From Megalobrama amblycephala (Eukaryota; Chordata; Actinopteri; Cypriniformes; Xenocyprididae): a DNA stretch of 64,000 bases. How positions within the stretch are numbered: position 1 is the stretch's first letter; each line of letters starts with the position of its first letter. The stretch is from positions 7,832,102 to 7,896,101 of the forward strand of contig NC_063049.1 in NCBI RefSeq assembly GCF_018812025.1. The letters run 5' to 3'. A program made the translations under genes and the position numbers. Of this stretch, positions 12,485 to 24,600 are shown in pieces. Below the pieces are notes generated by a model, which worked only from the letters and a program-made list of their open reading frames with translations, searched no databases and had not been told where the DNA came from.

Positions 12485-14055
12485 TACAAACCCGATTCCA
12501 AAAAAGTTGGGACACTGTACAAATTGTGAATAAAAAAGGAATGCAATAATTTACAAATCTCATAAACTTATATTTTATTCACCATAGAATATAGATAACA
12601 TATCAAATGTTGAAAGTGAGACATTTTGAAATGTCATGCCAAATATTGGCTCATTTTGGATTTCATGAGAGCTACACATTCCAAAAAAGTTGGGACAGGT
12701 AGCAATAAGAGGCCGGAAAAGTTAAATATACATATAAGGAACAGCTGGAGGACCAATTTGCAACTTATTAGGTCAATTGGCAACATGATTGGGTATAAAA
12801 AGAGCCTCTCAGAGTGGCAGTGTCTCTCAGAAGTCAAGATGGGCAGAGGATCACCAATTCCTCCAATGCTGCGGCGAAAAATAGTGCAGCAATATCAGAA
12901 AGGAGTTTCTCAGAGAAAAATTGCAAAGAGTTTGAAGGTATCATCATCTACAGTGCATAATATCATCCAAAGATTCAGAGAATCTGGAACAATCTCTGTG
13001 GGTAAGGGTCAAGGCCGGAAAACCATACTGGATGCCCGTGATCTTCGGGCCCTTAGACGGCACTGCATCACATACAGGAATGCTACTGTAATGGAAATCA
13101 CAACATGGGCTCAGGAATACTTCCAGAAAACATTGTCGGTGAACACAATCCACCGTGCCATTCGCCGTTGCCGGCTAAAACTCTATAGGTCAAAAAAGAA
13201 GCCTTATCTAAACATGATCCAGAAGCGCAGGCGTTTTCTCTGGGCCAAGGCTCATTTAAAATGGACTGTGGCAAAGTGGAAAACTGTTCTGTGGTCAGAC
13301 GAATCAACATTTGAAATTCTTTTTGGAAAACTGGGAGGAAGAGGACAAGGACAACCCAAGTTGTTATCAGCGCTCAGTTCAGAAGCCTGCATCTCTGATG
13401 GTATGGGGTTGCATGAGTGCGTGTGGCATGGGCAGCTTACACATCTGGAAAGGCACCATCAATGCTGAAAGGTATATCCAAGTTCTAGAACAACATATGC
13501 TCCCATCCAGACGTCGTCTCTTTCAGGGAAGACATTGCATTTTCCAACATGACAATGCCAGACCACATACTGCATCAATTACAACATCATGGCTGCGTAG
13601 AAGAAGGATCCGGGTACTGAAATGGCCAGCCTGCAGTCCAGATCTTTCACCCATAGAAAACATTTGGCGCATCATAAAGGAAGATGCGATAAAGAAGACC
13701 TAAGACAGTTGAGCAACTAGAAGCCTGTATTAGACAAGAATGGGACAACATTCCTATTCCTAAACTTGAGCAACTTGTCTCCTCAGTCCCCAGACGTTTG
13801 CAGACTGTTATAAAAAGAAGAGGGGATGCCACACAGTGGTAAACATGGCCTTGTCCCAACTTTTTTGAGATGTGTTGATGCCAAAATCAACTTATTTTTC
13901 CCTTAAAATGATACATTTTCTCAGTTTAAACATATGATATGTCATCTATGTTGTATTCTGAATAAAATATTGAAATTTGAAACTTCCACATCATTGAATT
14001 CTGTTTTTATTCACAATTTGTACAGTGTCCCAACGTTTTTGGAATCGGGTTTGTA
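12485..14055 (+). mobile_element. Tc1-like transposon, copy 1
   Basis: Bounded by TA dinucleotides and matching ends: 'caaacccgattccaaaaaag' at 12487 and the inverted 'gtttttggaatcgggtttg' at about 14035-14053. The ends and the TA target are those of the Tc1/mariner superfamily. A TATA-like 'tataaaaag' at 12794 precedes the transposase start. By eye the copy at 39340-40933 is very similar throughout, apart from two small deletions here. Confidence 0.93.
12839..13842 (+). pseudogene. Tc1-like transposase, frameshifted
   Basis: Cut-and-paste transposase of the Tc1 family. The start MGRGSPIPPM at 12839 leads into the N-terminal helix-turn-helix (KGVSQRKIAKSL...STVHNIIQRF), a GRK motif, and the catalytic region with WSDES, HDNARPHT and SPDLSPIENIW. 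These carry the DD34E triad, but the frame is lost. Compared with the copy at 39694-40716, a net 17-bp deletion near 13333 shifts the frame before the second Asp. A 2-bp deletion near 13680 shifts it again after the catalytic Glu. The product would be non-functional. The original stop is at 13840-13842. Confidence 0.9.
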
Positions 14056-15302
14056 CATGACTCAAACAGAGCTGGACTATCAATTTCATTGTATTGTCTC
14101 GTACACACATGCACTACTACAAGCAGAGATGCTAGTTTAACTTTACTTCCCTGCATTTATGCATACATATCATCAATATAAACATATGTGCAATATGGAC
14201 ATAAACGACAGGTTTTAGATATCACACCAGGATGTGGCAGGGATTCTCATGGCACATGTGTGAATATACATTAGGCCTCCATATCAGCACATTAACCAGA
14301 GCTGAGAGACACCATGGGTAAAACCATATGTGAATAGCACAAAGTGGCTGAATGAAACACAGAGCACATGGCATATGAATGCAGCTCTCAGAACGATTCT
14401 TAAGACCCTCTTCGCAAAGTTGTTGCTCTTTCAATCTCATTGAATAGTGGCCATTTTGGGAAATTACTGCCTCATATTTAACCACCTCAAAAGCGACAGA
14501 AAGGAAGAGAGAGCGCGCGAGAGAGAAGCAGTTAGACTAAATGGGAGAGACCGAGATGAAACCTCAGGCTTTTTGAAATGTGCTATATCCTGAGGTAAAT
14601 ATAATAAAATAAACCATTTCTACCAACTGTTCTCATTATGGTCCTGTTTCACAGAAGCCCTTTCCCTCAGGAATATCAAATTGTGTCACAAATGCAGCTG
14701 AAAATGCCTTTATGTTATTTCTGTGTGGGCTTTCTACCGGCCTGCCAAATCTTCAGTTATCTTATTTATATATTTTGCACATGAATTGAAATAAAAAAAG
14801 TGGAAAACTGGCTCCAATTACTCTAATTCGAAGTGAGAGGGCCGGTCCAGGACCAGCACTTCACAGACAGCCATTTGGCAGCTCAAACCACAAACAGCTC
14901 CACAGATGAAAGAGAATACCTGAAATTACACTCAGCCTCACGCGCCTTGCGCTAAATTGCGAATGCGAAATTCTCCATAGCTTTTACTTTAAAACCTACT
15001 GTATCTTGCTACAGACGATTCCCCTGAGCTCACGGGCAGAAGTCTTTTACCCAAACACAGTATTATAACAGCTGCATCTATACTTCAACAAACCTTGTGC
15101 ACACCACAAGGTTCAATCGTATATTATATACATTTATTTCCTTAAAACAAAATTGCTTACAGAACATTTCCAGTAGGCTATGACTTCACATTTTTAATTA
15201 AATAACCTCCATTTAGCATCTTTGGGGTAAATTTGCATTCTGCCCTTTCATCTACAGAACTTAGTTCCTCAAAACTTTAATAGGCTACTAATACTTTAAG
15301 GC
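14056..15302. other. Intergenic DNA, nothing recognised
   Basis: No exon, RNA gene or transposon end seen. About 14500-15060 has balanced composition and no copy elsewhere in the window. Confidence 0.4.
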
Positions 15303-15376
15303 TCTTTTCTTTTCTTTTCTTTTCTTTTCTTTTCTTTTCTTTTCTTTTCTTTTCTTTTCTTTTCTTTTCTTTTCTT
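15303..15376 (+). repeat. (TTTTC)n pentanucleotide microsatellite
   Basis: About 14 nearly perfect copies of 'ttttc'. On the minus strand it reads as a meaningless Lys/Arg/Glu repeat frame. Confidence 0.95.
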
Positions 15377-15542
15377 CCTTGCTTGCTCAGTTGGGGTTTA
15401 AAAGACAATTTATATTTAAACAAAATGTAACGATTTTTTTTACTAAAATTTAAATTCATTTCAACTAGACAATGACGCTAACTTTGCATCATCGACACTG
15501 TTGAACTGAACTGAATCAACATTTAAGAATTAATGAGTGTTT

Positions 15543-15655
15543 ACAACATTAATGGGGTGAATTCAGAATGACTGGGACACTTTTTGAGAAAGTGGACTTG
15601 GAAAAAGTGTCCCAGGCAACCTGAATTCACCCTACTGTCATTTTATTAATGTGAA
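15543..15655. repeat. Short symmetrical hairpin, pre-miRNA-sized
   Basis: The left arm (about 15554-15586, 'ggggtgaattcag...gggacacttttt') pairs with the right arm (about 15602-15632, 'aaaaagtgtccc...ctgaattcaccct') around a loop of about 15 bases. Pairing extends further through 'attaat' words. Mismatches are few. It may be a tiny MITE or a hairpin RNA precursor. I do not recognise a known miRNA. Confidence 0.55.
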
Positions 15656-15767
15656 CAGTCTGTTATATAAATAAATGTGATGTCAACTTGACTTGCTCAG
15701 CACTTCTGTTCTTTTTAAATTAACTTTCCCTTTACCTTTCAGCTTTATGCTTAGCATTATTTGCAAT

Positions 15768-15792
15768 AAATAAATAAATAAATAAATAAAAA
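15768..15792 (+). repeat. (AAAT)n microsatellite
   Basis: About six copies of 'aaat' just before the MITE at 15806. Confidence 0.85.
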
Positions 15793-15805
15793 TGCAATAA
15801 TCCCA

Positions 15806-16023
15806 CACTGTAAAAAAGAATTGTTGGTTTAACTTAAAAAAGTAAGTTACCTGGTTGCCTTAAAATTTTGAGTTCACTGAGTTAATACAATGAAGGCGAT
15901 TGGTTTAATCAACAGAAACTCTAAATATTGTTTTCTGAACTACATTAATTTGATAAGTTGATTTGACAAAAGAAAAAAATGTGATAAATCAGGAAAAAAA
16001 AATATATATATATTTTTACAGTG
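15806..16023. mobile_element. Short MITE, CACTGTAAAAA ends
   Basis: Starts CACTGTAAAAAA and ends TTTTTACAGTG, with AT-rich, non-coding sequence inside. The ends are typical of a common fish MITE class. Confidence 0.75.
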
Positions 16024-16189
16024 CACACAGAGGCAAGGAATATTCTACAAAATCAATTAAAGTTACCATGAAATCAAAATGGACAATTCTTATTTATTTA
16101 TTTATTTTTTTTAAATAAGAATGACTTTAAATGATTTATCTGTGTGCATCATTTTTTAAATACATCATTGTGCATTTTATACATCATGA

Positions 16190-16583
16190 AAGCTGAATAA
16201 ATAATGTTTCCATTGATGTATGGTTTCTTAGGATATGACAATATTTGGCCGAGATACAACTATTTGAAAATCTGGAATCTGAGGGTGCAAAAAAAAATAA
16301 AATAAAATAAAAATCAAAATATTGAGAAAATCGCCTTTAAAGTTGTCCGAATGAAGTCCCTAGCAATGCATATCCACTCACAAAAAATATTTTTTTGATG
16401 TATTTACGGTAGGAAATTTACAAAATATCTTCATGGAACATGATCTTTACTTAATATCCTAATGATTTTTGGCATGAAAGAAAAATCGATAATTTTGACC
16501 CATACAATGTATTATTGGCTATTGCTACAAATATACCCATGCCACTTGTGACTGGTTTTGTGGTCCAGGGTCACAAATCATAA
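16190..16583 (+). repeat. Dispersed cyprinid repeat ending 'gtccagggtcac'
   Basis: Contains 'ttggccgagatacaac', 'ttgaaaatctggaatctga', 'ggtaggaaatttacaaaat' and 'gttttgtggtccagggtcac'. I recall these as parts of one very common dispersed repeat in zebrafish and carp genomes. Its class is not clear from the sequence. Confidence 0.6.
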
Positions 16584-16654
16584 TCATAATAATAAGTAAT
16601 CATTTTTTTTTTTATTCATGTTCCTCATAATCAAAATCATTTCCCCTCCCTCTT

Positions 16655-16845
16655 GCAGGGGATCTCTTCTCTGATGACGTGTTTACTGGCGTGAGGGCGG
16701 GGCAACCTGTCACTCACGTGAGATCCACCAATAGCAAACCACAACCATCCAACAATCCAATAAATTCACCATGGACAAAATCCGCCGGACATTTGCTCTT
16801 GTTTGAGATGCCATTACACTTGGATATACATCACAAAAGGGGAGA
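16655..16845 (+). repeat. Dispersed repeat, copy 1 (inverted partner at 50320)
   Basis: Shares 'tctctgatgacgtgtttact'-like sequence, 'atccaccaatagcaaacc' and 'aaccatcc' words, inverted, with 50320-50530. The match between the two is partial. Confidence 0.55.
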
Positions 16846-17049
16846 AAAGACTACCGCATTTGCCGCCATTATTGTTTCACGGTGACTTAAGGTATTGTTT
16901 TAGAAGCAGGGTTTTCAAGGACGCCGGGTGTCTATTATGTTACTGAAGGGATCTGTGGACTGATATTTAAAACATACAGAAACTTCATAAACGTATATTT
17001 TTCAAAATGTATTTCAAAAGAACGTTTTATAGTTATAGTTCTGTAGTGT

Positions 17050-17540
17050 TTTACAGCAATTCAAATCTTGAAATTTGAATATGACAATAACAAGAAACAA
17101 CAACTACTGAAAAACAATAACAGCTAGAGAGCTGCATCTGCTCATGCTGTTTTGAGCCGCCCTCCCCATCCAGATCCTGATGGAAAACACGGAAGCTTTT
17201 ATCTGTGCGGTCCAGCAGAAAGTGGCCCATCCACACTAGAGCGATTTCACTTATCAGAGCTGTAGCGTGGCCGGGGGTCCGCGGCGGGCCTCCCATCGAT
17301 CTCCTCGCGCCGCGGCCGCTGCTTTCACAGGAATATATCACTTTCCACTCTCTTTTCCTTCTATCAGAAGAACCGGACATCACACAAGGTCAAAAAGCAG
17401 AAAGAAGTCATCCAAACAAAACTCACCTATCAGCTGGACGGCCGATGCTTTTATCGGTCGGTATAAAGGCGAGGGGCCAGCTGAGCAGCTCCACCATGGG
17501 GAAGGCCAGTTCGGCGACTGGTGATGTCTGAGGATTCTGG
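17050..17540. promoter_or_regulatory. GC-rich isolated segment, possible regulatory element
   Basis: An island of higher GC with CpG-rich 'ggtccgcggcgggcc' and 'cgcgccgcggccgc' at about 17275-17320, inside an AT-rich region. No spliced coding frame or zinc-finger-like protein can be read. It has no copy elsewhere in the window. It could be a small CpG island, a conserved element or a non-coding promoter. Confidence 0.35.
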
Positions 17541-17599
17541 GTAATCTGTGGAAATGGCTTGGAAAGGTGAGGAGGTGATGATTCATATAGGCCCTGTTT

Positions 17600-17965
17600 C
17601 AATATGCCCCACTCCCCTCCTGACTTCAGACACGCACGCCGCTATTACAATATTCAGATTACCGTGCACTGGAAATTAATTGGACTAATTAACATACAAG
17701 TAAATGATGATACCGTTAACACATTTCATTAACTCAAACTGTCATTTCATGTTCACCGTGCTCTCTGTATTGCATTACAATGAATTGAATTCATTAAATT
17801 ATGCAAATGAAAGGTGGCAAGCGACGGACGGCTCCATATGAACATTTAATAGACTGTTTTCTCGGAATCTCTGCAACAAATCACGTCAAATTCAGGAGCA
17901 TGTGCTTTTTTCACCTTGATTTGGCAGATAAAAGATTTCAGTGGACACACTTTGGATTATGTGTA
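17600..17965. promoter_or_regulatory. Candidate enhancer with homeodomain and octamer motifs
   Basis: Non-repetitive sequence with clustered homeodomain-type sites TAATTGG (17678) and CTAATTAA (17685), and a perfect octamer ATGCAAAT (17801-17808) beside 'gaattgaattcatt'. Such clusters are typical of developmental enhancers. Conservation cannot be assessed here. Confidence 0.35.
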
Positions 17966-18703
17966 GCTGCAACCATGATGAGATAAAAATACTGTGACCA
18001 TTTGCAATTAAGATGCCAAAATTTCAAAGGATAGTTATGAAAAGTCAATCTTATGGTAACTATTTTAAGCAAGTTTTCTTTTATAATTATTTTAAGTGCA
18101 ACGTATATTAAACGTACACTGTTACTTTTTTGTTCAAAATATACAAAATGTAAATAATGAGTCAAAACATCATCAATCCTGCCAAAACTTGTTTTTGTCT
18201 AACCCTAAATCACTATGGTAAGCCTATTGGAAGTCTTTATATTTCAGACCTGATGGGATGGTTTTTTGCGGAAAATTGCGTACATGTATCACTCGCCAGT
18301 TAGTGTCTCAACATTTCCGTAAATAGAAAAAAGTTTGAGTGGCACAGGTTAGTCGTCACAACGAGTGAGAAAGGTTGACATGGAGCCGCTAAATCTCGAA
18401 CCTCCGGGGAATCACCTGTTTTATACAAATGCTGAACAGAGGAGAGTCTGTTGGCAAAAAGAGAACGCGACTGAGCTCGTAATAAAACAAGAATCAACAT
18501 CGGCTTTTCAGAGATGGTGAGAACTGAGGGATTTGAAATGTAAAAGTGACGCAGAGATGGCGTTTTTATTACTCTACAGGTGAGTAATGTATTTTTTGAA
18601 CAGATAAATTGTCATATGTAGCTCTCTAACAGAGTCATTTCATTATGGTTCTTGTAGCTCTGTGTTGGAATTTATTTTCAAGGAAGTAGGTCTATTAAAG
18701 GGT

Positions 18704-19409
18704 TAAGGCCCGATATACTTCGAAGTTCTTTTTCATTCTTCGTTTAGGGGTAAAACAAAGTTTGAAAAACGTGAATCAAACATCTGACGCTGTCAATACA
18801 ACAGTTAGATGAATATGTAAATATTTGCTGTGCACTTTCTTCTCAGTAACAAAATAAACACAACAAAAATGAGAAAACAGCAAGCATTTTTTTTATAGAA
18901 AGCATAAGAAAAGCGTCTGATCATAACAGCATGGGAATGTTAGCACGAGCTCTGCAAAGTAGCACTCCAGTCACGTCACTTTCATTTATATAGCACTTTA
19001 TTCAATAGATTGCTTAAAAGCAAGCAGCTTTACAGTATCAAACACTTGCCTCAATTCATCAGAAGCACAATTTTATTTTGTGCTATAAAGCGGCTATCCA
19101 GTGTGTTCCTGTTTTCACCCGCGGAGCTCTTACCCCAAACTCTACAGATGAAATGTGTCAAAGAAGCGTTCCACATGAAAAAAGGCGGAGCCTCAGCGCA
19201 CACCTCCTATTACGTTATCATCAGTGACCAATGGTAGTACGAAGGTGTTTTGAAGCTGGAGCGAAAGTTTCCTGAGAGTTTGCTTTGGCAAGCCGATTCG
19301 AACTCCCAAAACGAACACAAAAATGAACTTTGTTTTGGCCTGATTTTGTTCAAAATGACATCGCAGCAGTTCGTTCTTCGATTTCGTTTGAAGTATATCA
19401 GGGGCTTTA
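18704..19409. mobile_element. Foldback element, 'gatatacttcgaa' ends
   Basis: Left end 'taaggcccgatatacttcga' and right end 'gaagtatatcaggggcttta' are imperfect inverted copies. The subterminal parts also pair ('cattcttcg' with 'cgttcttcg...cgttt'). No coding content. Confidence 0.65.
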
Positions 19410-19945
19410 GTTCACCCAAAAATGAAAATTTTCCCATTAATAATTCATCCTCAAGCCATCCAAGGTGTATATGACTATCTTCTTTCAGACGAACACAGAC
19501 ATTTGAAGCCCCCCCCCCCCCCCCCAAAAAAAAATTCCATCCATCCATAATAAAAGTAATCCATACGACTCCAGGTGGTTAATAAAAGCCTTCTGAAGTG
19601 AATCAAAGACAAATATCCACATTTAAAACTTCATAAACTCAAATAAGTGACAGCAGACGACCGTACGCAAACTGCGCAAGTCGTGATGTATGATGCAGGA
19701 TGTAGGAGTATTGTAAGCTTAGACGCCTCTCGTGTCTCAGACTTTTAGACTTCTAATTCCTGACCGGTGTTTTGTTTTGCTCTATCCTCTGTGCTTCCGC
19801 TTTCGTCATTGTGTCATGCGTCAGGTCAGAGGTCACTCATTCATCCATTCACAGTCACGCAAAGCTGAAGCACAACAAAAACAATGTTCTTCGAAAAAAT
19901 GCATGCAGTTTTGTTTAGTAAAAGTTACATAGTGTACCTTTAATT
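19410..19945. repeat. Composite MITE fragments
   Basis: Starts with an 'agttcacccaaaaatgaaaa' end, which belongs to the common foldback family. It ends with 'gttacatagtgtaccttta', which resembles the right end of family A. A run of about 18 C followed by A lies at 19509-19535. Probably two overlapping element remnants. Confidence 0.5.
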
Positions 19946-20001
19946 GAAAGAGTATGTGAAGTGTTTGTGTTTTTAAAAATTCATTTCACACAGCAAGGCT
20001 A

Positions 20002-20307
20002 TTTAAAGGGATAGTTCAACAAAAATGAAATCTTTTACTCACCCTCATGTCATTCAAAAAAACACATTACTTTATTTTGAGGAACATGTTATTGTGAAAT
20101 GTTATTTTAAAGAATGTTGCTAACCATTGACTTGCACTGTATTTTTGTCTATAAAATGAAAGTCAGTTGGAACCAAAACTGTTTGGTGACCAACATTCTT
20201 CAGAATATCTTCTTTTATGTTCTGCAGGAGAAAAAAGAAAATGCATTCAGGTCTGAAACGACATGAGGGCGAGTAAATGATGACTGATGGTTGAACTATC
20301 CTTTTAA
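20002..20307. mobile_element. Short MITE, 'aaagggatagttcaac' ends
   Basis: Left 'tttaaagggatagttcaac' and right 'ggttgaactatccttttaa' are near-perfect inverted copies. Next to them the 'actcaccctcatgtcat' and 'gacatgagggcgagtaaatg' words also pair. About 300 bp and non-coding. Confidence 0.85.
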
Positions 20308-20852
20308 GTAAACTGCAAAAAGGTGAGAAAAATATATAGGTCTGTATTACTTGGTCAAGCATCTAAAATATACATTTTCCCTTGTACATTAATATAAATC
20401 TGAACCTAAAACCTTGAAGTAAAAACACAAAAAACAAATCAATTTCCACACAGCTGGATTTAGTATTCATATAAAACAGACTCTGATCATGAAAAATGAT
20501 GTGGTTTTAATATATAAGCCCCTCTAAGAGGAAATTGCTTTAAGTGTATTTCTAAGTGAAAATGAAAAACGCATGAAGGGGAATTTTGTTCACACTCGAG
20601 CAAGTTCAAAAATAAAACAACATATTTCATATGCAATTTAAGAGGGTAAAGCTGTGGGTGGATGCTCTTCGTGCCAGCTCTTTTTATACATGTTTTAACA
20701 CTGACTATGTCAGAGAAGCTTCTAAACGCATTTGAGGTGAGGAATATATCAACGGACTGAGAGGCCAGGAAGTGCTGGAGGTTGAGCTGGAAGTCCAGCT
20801 CTGGTGCTGTTGCTGCAGTGACATCTACTGGACTTCATACACACAAAGGTTA

Positions 20853-20884
20853 CACACACACACACACACACACACACAACACAC
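20853..20884 (+). repeat. (CA)n microsatellite
   Basis: A near-perfect CA dinucleotide run. Confidence 0.9.
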
Positions 20885-21171
20885 CCAGGTGGTAGAAGAA
20901 GTGATGGGTTTTTAACTTAACGGGGTAGAACATTTCAATCACAAAACTTGTGGTCTAAATACAAATAGTAAGAGATGGATTAAATTCATCTGTTCATTCT
21001 GATGTTTATAGTTTAATATGTGAGTAAATGCTGGTGGTTGATGTCATACATGTGATATAATAGTTTTTATGACCTCACATCAATTTACAGATTACAAGGA
21101 ACATTTGTATTAAAAAAAGGCAAAAAGAGGCATTTAATAATAGTGAAAGTAAATGGTGACTAGATAAAGAC

Positions 21172-21620
21172 ACTACTGTTCAAATGTTTATGAAAAGAAA
21201 TTTATGCTTACCAATGTTGCATTTATTTGATCAAAAATACAGTAATATTGCAAAATGTTATTACAAATTAAAATAATTTGAATTTTCAGCATTCCTCCAG
21301 TCTTCAGTGTCACATGATCCTTCAGAAATCATTCTAATATGATTTGATGCTCAAGAAACATTTCTTCTTATTTCTTATGTTGAAAACAACTTTGTGCTGC
21401 TTTGTATTTTTATGGAAACTATAATACATTTTCAGGATTCTTTGATGAATAAAGCAAAAGAACAGCATTTATTTAAACTAGAAATGAATCGTAACAATGT
21501 AATGTCTTTACTGTCACTTTTGATGAATTTTATGCATCCCAGCTGAATAATAATAAAAAAAGCAAAATTTAAAAAAAAGTACTGCTCTTACGACCCCCAA
21601 ACTTTCAAACCGTATGTAAT
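21172..21620 (+). mobile_element. Dispersed repeat family G, nearly complete copy
   Basis: Starts 'ctactgttcaaatgttta' and ends 'cgacccccaaactttcaaac'. The inside carries words seen in all copies: 'tttatttgatcaaaaataca', 'cttcagtgtcacatgatcc' and 'ttctttgatgaat'. Other copies in this window are partial (25318-25600, 35215-35500) or split by insertions (57800-63890). Non-coding. Confidence 0.75.
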
Positions 21621-24600
21621 TTATTTTTTTGTGATTTAGAAATAAAAAAAAGTTCTGTATGTAAATATGTGCATCAGTGTTCTGTGAGAATAAGACAACT
21701 GACAAGCCCAGGATTATGTTTAGTCATTTTAGTGTGAAATAAACAGCTGCCCTCAAAAGTGGGCATTGTACAATAGTCCGAAGCTTTCTTGGAAAAATGA
21801 CCAAATAAAAAATAAAATAAAAGTGACATGTTAAGATGCTATTTATAATGAACAAAATCAAATTAGACTTCACAAACTAAAAGACTAAAAAAAAAAAAAA
21901 AAAAAAAAAATGCAATTCTGGATCACTGTGACAGAAGAACAACCCTTTTCAACTCAGAAAACAAAATAGTGTTTCATTCTGGACCTTTTCAAACTGTTCA
22001 TTACAAACTTGGCTACGGGAACACAAAAATTGGCAATGGTACTCAGAATCGGCAGATAAAGAGACAATCGTGATTAGTTGAAGGAATAAAAACATAAACC
22101 GAGAATAATTGTACAGTACCACGTGAAAACAAAGCCATACTTGTACACGGACTGACCGCAAACGAGCGCGTCCTGACCGATGACCTGCCGTGTACGAAAA
22201 ACAAAAAAAACTCCTACAAATGTTCATTATCAAACTCTTGCGAGGACAATCCCTCCCTTTGAATAAAGGTGTCTGAGACTCACGGCTACAGTAAGCATAT
22301 GGAGAGGGAGCTCAAAACCTACACGATAACCACCGTGAACAGATACTGTCCCGCAAAGCTTTTGGTTGTTTAACGTCATCTAACACGTCCCTGTAGGCTG
22401 TGATTTTGACACAGCGCCGAGACTGTGAGCGGCTCTTTTGGTCCTGAAACACAGTTGTACATATTAATGCTGCAAACCATCAGACATAAACCAACAGTTT
22501 TTCTCTCTATTTTATCAAAGAGTGCGAATTCATTTTGGCAAACTACAAACCGATTCATTTCATACAAATGATTCTTGATGCTGATTACAGTCCAGTCCTT
22601 TAAAAAAGTAAAGCCGAAGGGAGTTTTTCCTTAGAAAAGCACCACAAATCCAGATTACAATGTATATAAATATCTTTTTGCTCAAAAAAGACTTCATTTC
22701 ACAACAAATTCATATTGAAAGATCTGATCAACTCCAAGAGGTTTGAGAATTACGGTACATAAAATGCTTTTAATTACATGATTGTTTCATATTTGCCCCG
22801 TTTGTCGGGCCGGGGTTTACCTACACAAAATAAAAGCACATAAAAGAAAACAAATGCATTTTCATGAGGAGCATCAGAGACATTTAAAGACACTATTGGA
22901 CACCTTCATGACTCCCAACAGCAAAATGGCAGGCTTCTTTCTAAAGTTCTCTTTTTTTTTACATCTTCCTCCTTGTATGGAGAACTCACACCACGAATAT
23001 CACTTACGACCTAGAATTACAATGAAAGAAAGAGCTCGCCCGCAAATGGAAATTCTGCCATTACTTGCTCCCCCGCTTCCTGAAAAGCAGTTCAAACCTA
23101 CGCCGCCGCATTCCCAATCTTCTGGAACTTTGTGTGAGGAACAGATTTGCAACTTCCCATCCACCCAAAGCTCACGACCACATTCAAAAATGCAGAGTCA
23201 ACGTCTTTGACATCAGGTTCTCATATATAGTCACTAAACGTTACAGGGCGAACGGTAAACGAGCTGCGGCAGATGGGATTTATGCTGAATAGCAACTTAA
23301 CTTTTGGTCCATTTCTCACACAATATGATTTCAGATTATTTTGAATAAAGTGCTTGAGTCATAAACTGGCTGTTTTTAAATGGAGAATTTGTCCCTTCTG
23401 AAGATTAAAGGGTTAGTTCACCCAAAAATTAAATTACTCGCCCTCATGTCGTTCCACACCCGTAAGACCTTCGTTTGTCTTCGGAACACAAATTAAGATA
23501 TTTTTGATGAAATCCGAGAGGTTTCTGAAACACACATAGGCAGCAACGTCATTGCACCCTTCAAGGCCCAGAAAGGTACAATTGTTAAAAATAGTCCATG
23601 TGACTGCAGTGGTTCAACCTTAATGTTATGAAGCGACGACAATACTTTTTGTGTGCAAAAACAAAACAAAAATAACTTTATTCAACAATTTATTCTCTTC
23701 AATGTCAGTGTCCTATGCTGTTCACATTGTAAACACAGTGCAGCGCTTCCAGGTTCTACGTCAGAACGGCGACTCATTATTGGCCGACGCTGTTCACATG
23801 AGCAGCACGACATGCGTGTGATGCTGACGCGGGAGCCGGCCAATAACGAGTCGGCGTTCTGACGTAGAACCCGGAAGCGCTCGACGTAGACAGCGTAGGA
23901 GAATGACACAGAGGAGAAGATATTGTTGAATAAAGTCGTTATTTTTGCACACAAAAAGTATTCTCGTCACTTCATAACATTAAGGTTGAACCACTGTAGT
24001 CACATGGACTATTTGTCTTTAGAACCTTTCTGGACATTGAAAGCGTTGATTATATTGCTGTCTATGGAGGGGTCATATACCTCTCGGATTTCATCAAAAA
24101 ATATCTTAGGCCTTAGGTCTTTCAGGTGTGGAACGACATGAGGGCGAGTAATTAATGACAGAAATTTCATTTTTTTTGGGCGAACTAACCCTTTAACTGT
24201 TGTGTGTAAAGATTCTTCAAAAACAGTTCTTTCCAGAGAAAGCAAACATGTTTGGAATGACATAATGGAGGGGGAAGAAATAATGTGAGAATTTTCACTT
24301 TTGGCTAAACTGTTCCTTTAACATCAGCCACCCGTTTGTCACCAGCGCTGCATTCTTTATACAACACGATTATACCCATTCCAACAAGTACACACTGAAA
24401 CAGATGCTTGACACCCATGAACAACTCAGCCTTTGTACACGACAGCTTATAATACAATATAAGGCATTTCAGTGTTGTATGTGAAAACAAGAAATAATGC
24501 TTCCCCCATAAAAAGATGAACAAATCCCCCAATAATTCTATATTTGTAAAATATATATATATGTGTGTGTGTATATATGCATTCACGTAAATGTACATAT

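Noticed and set aside
12626..12838. Extension of the Tc1 frame upstream of 12839
   Set aside because: The transposase family starts at MGRG. The upstream part lies between the end repeats and the TATA-like box and is not protein-like.
15303..15376. Lys/Arg/Glu-rich peptide frame on the minus strand
   Set aside because: Translation of a TTTTC microsatellite, not a gene.
22782..23210. 142-codon open frame on the plus strand opposite the sp3 3' region, with a CPVC-like start
   Set aside because: No zinc-finger spacing, no splice or promoter context, composition like a chance frame, and antisense to a probable 3' UTR.
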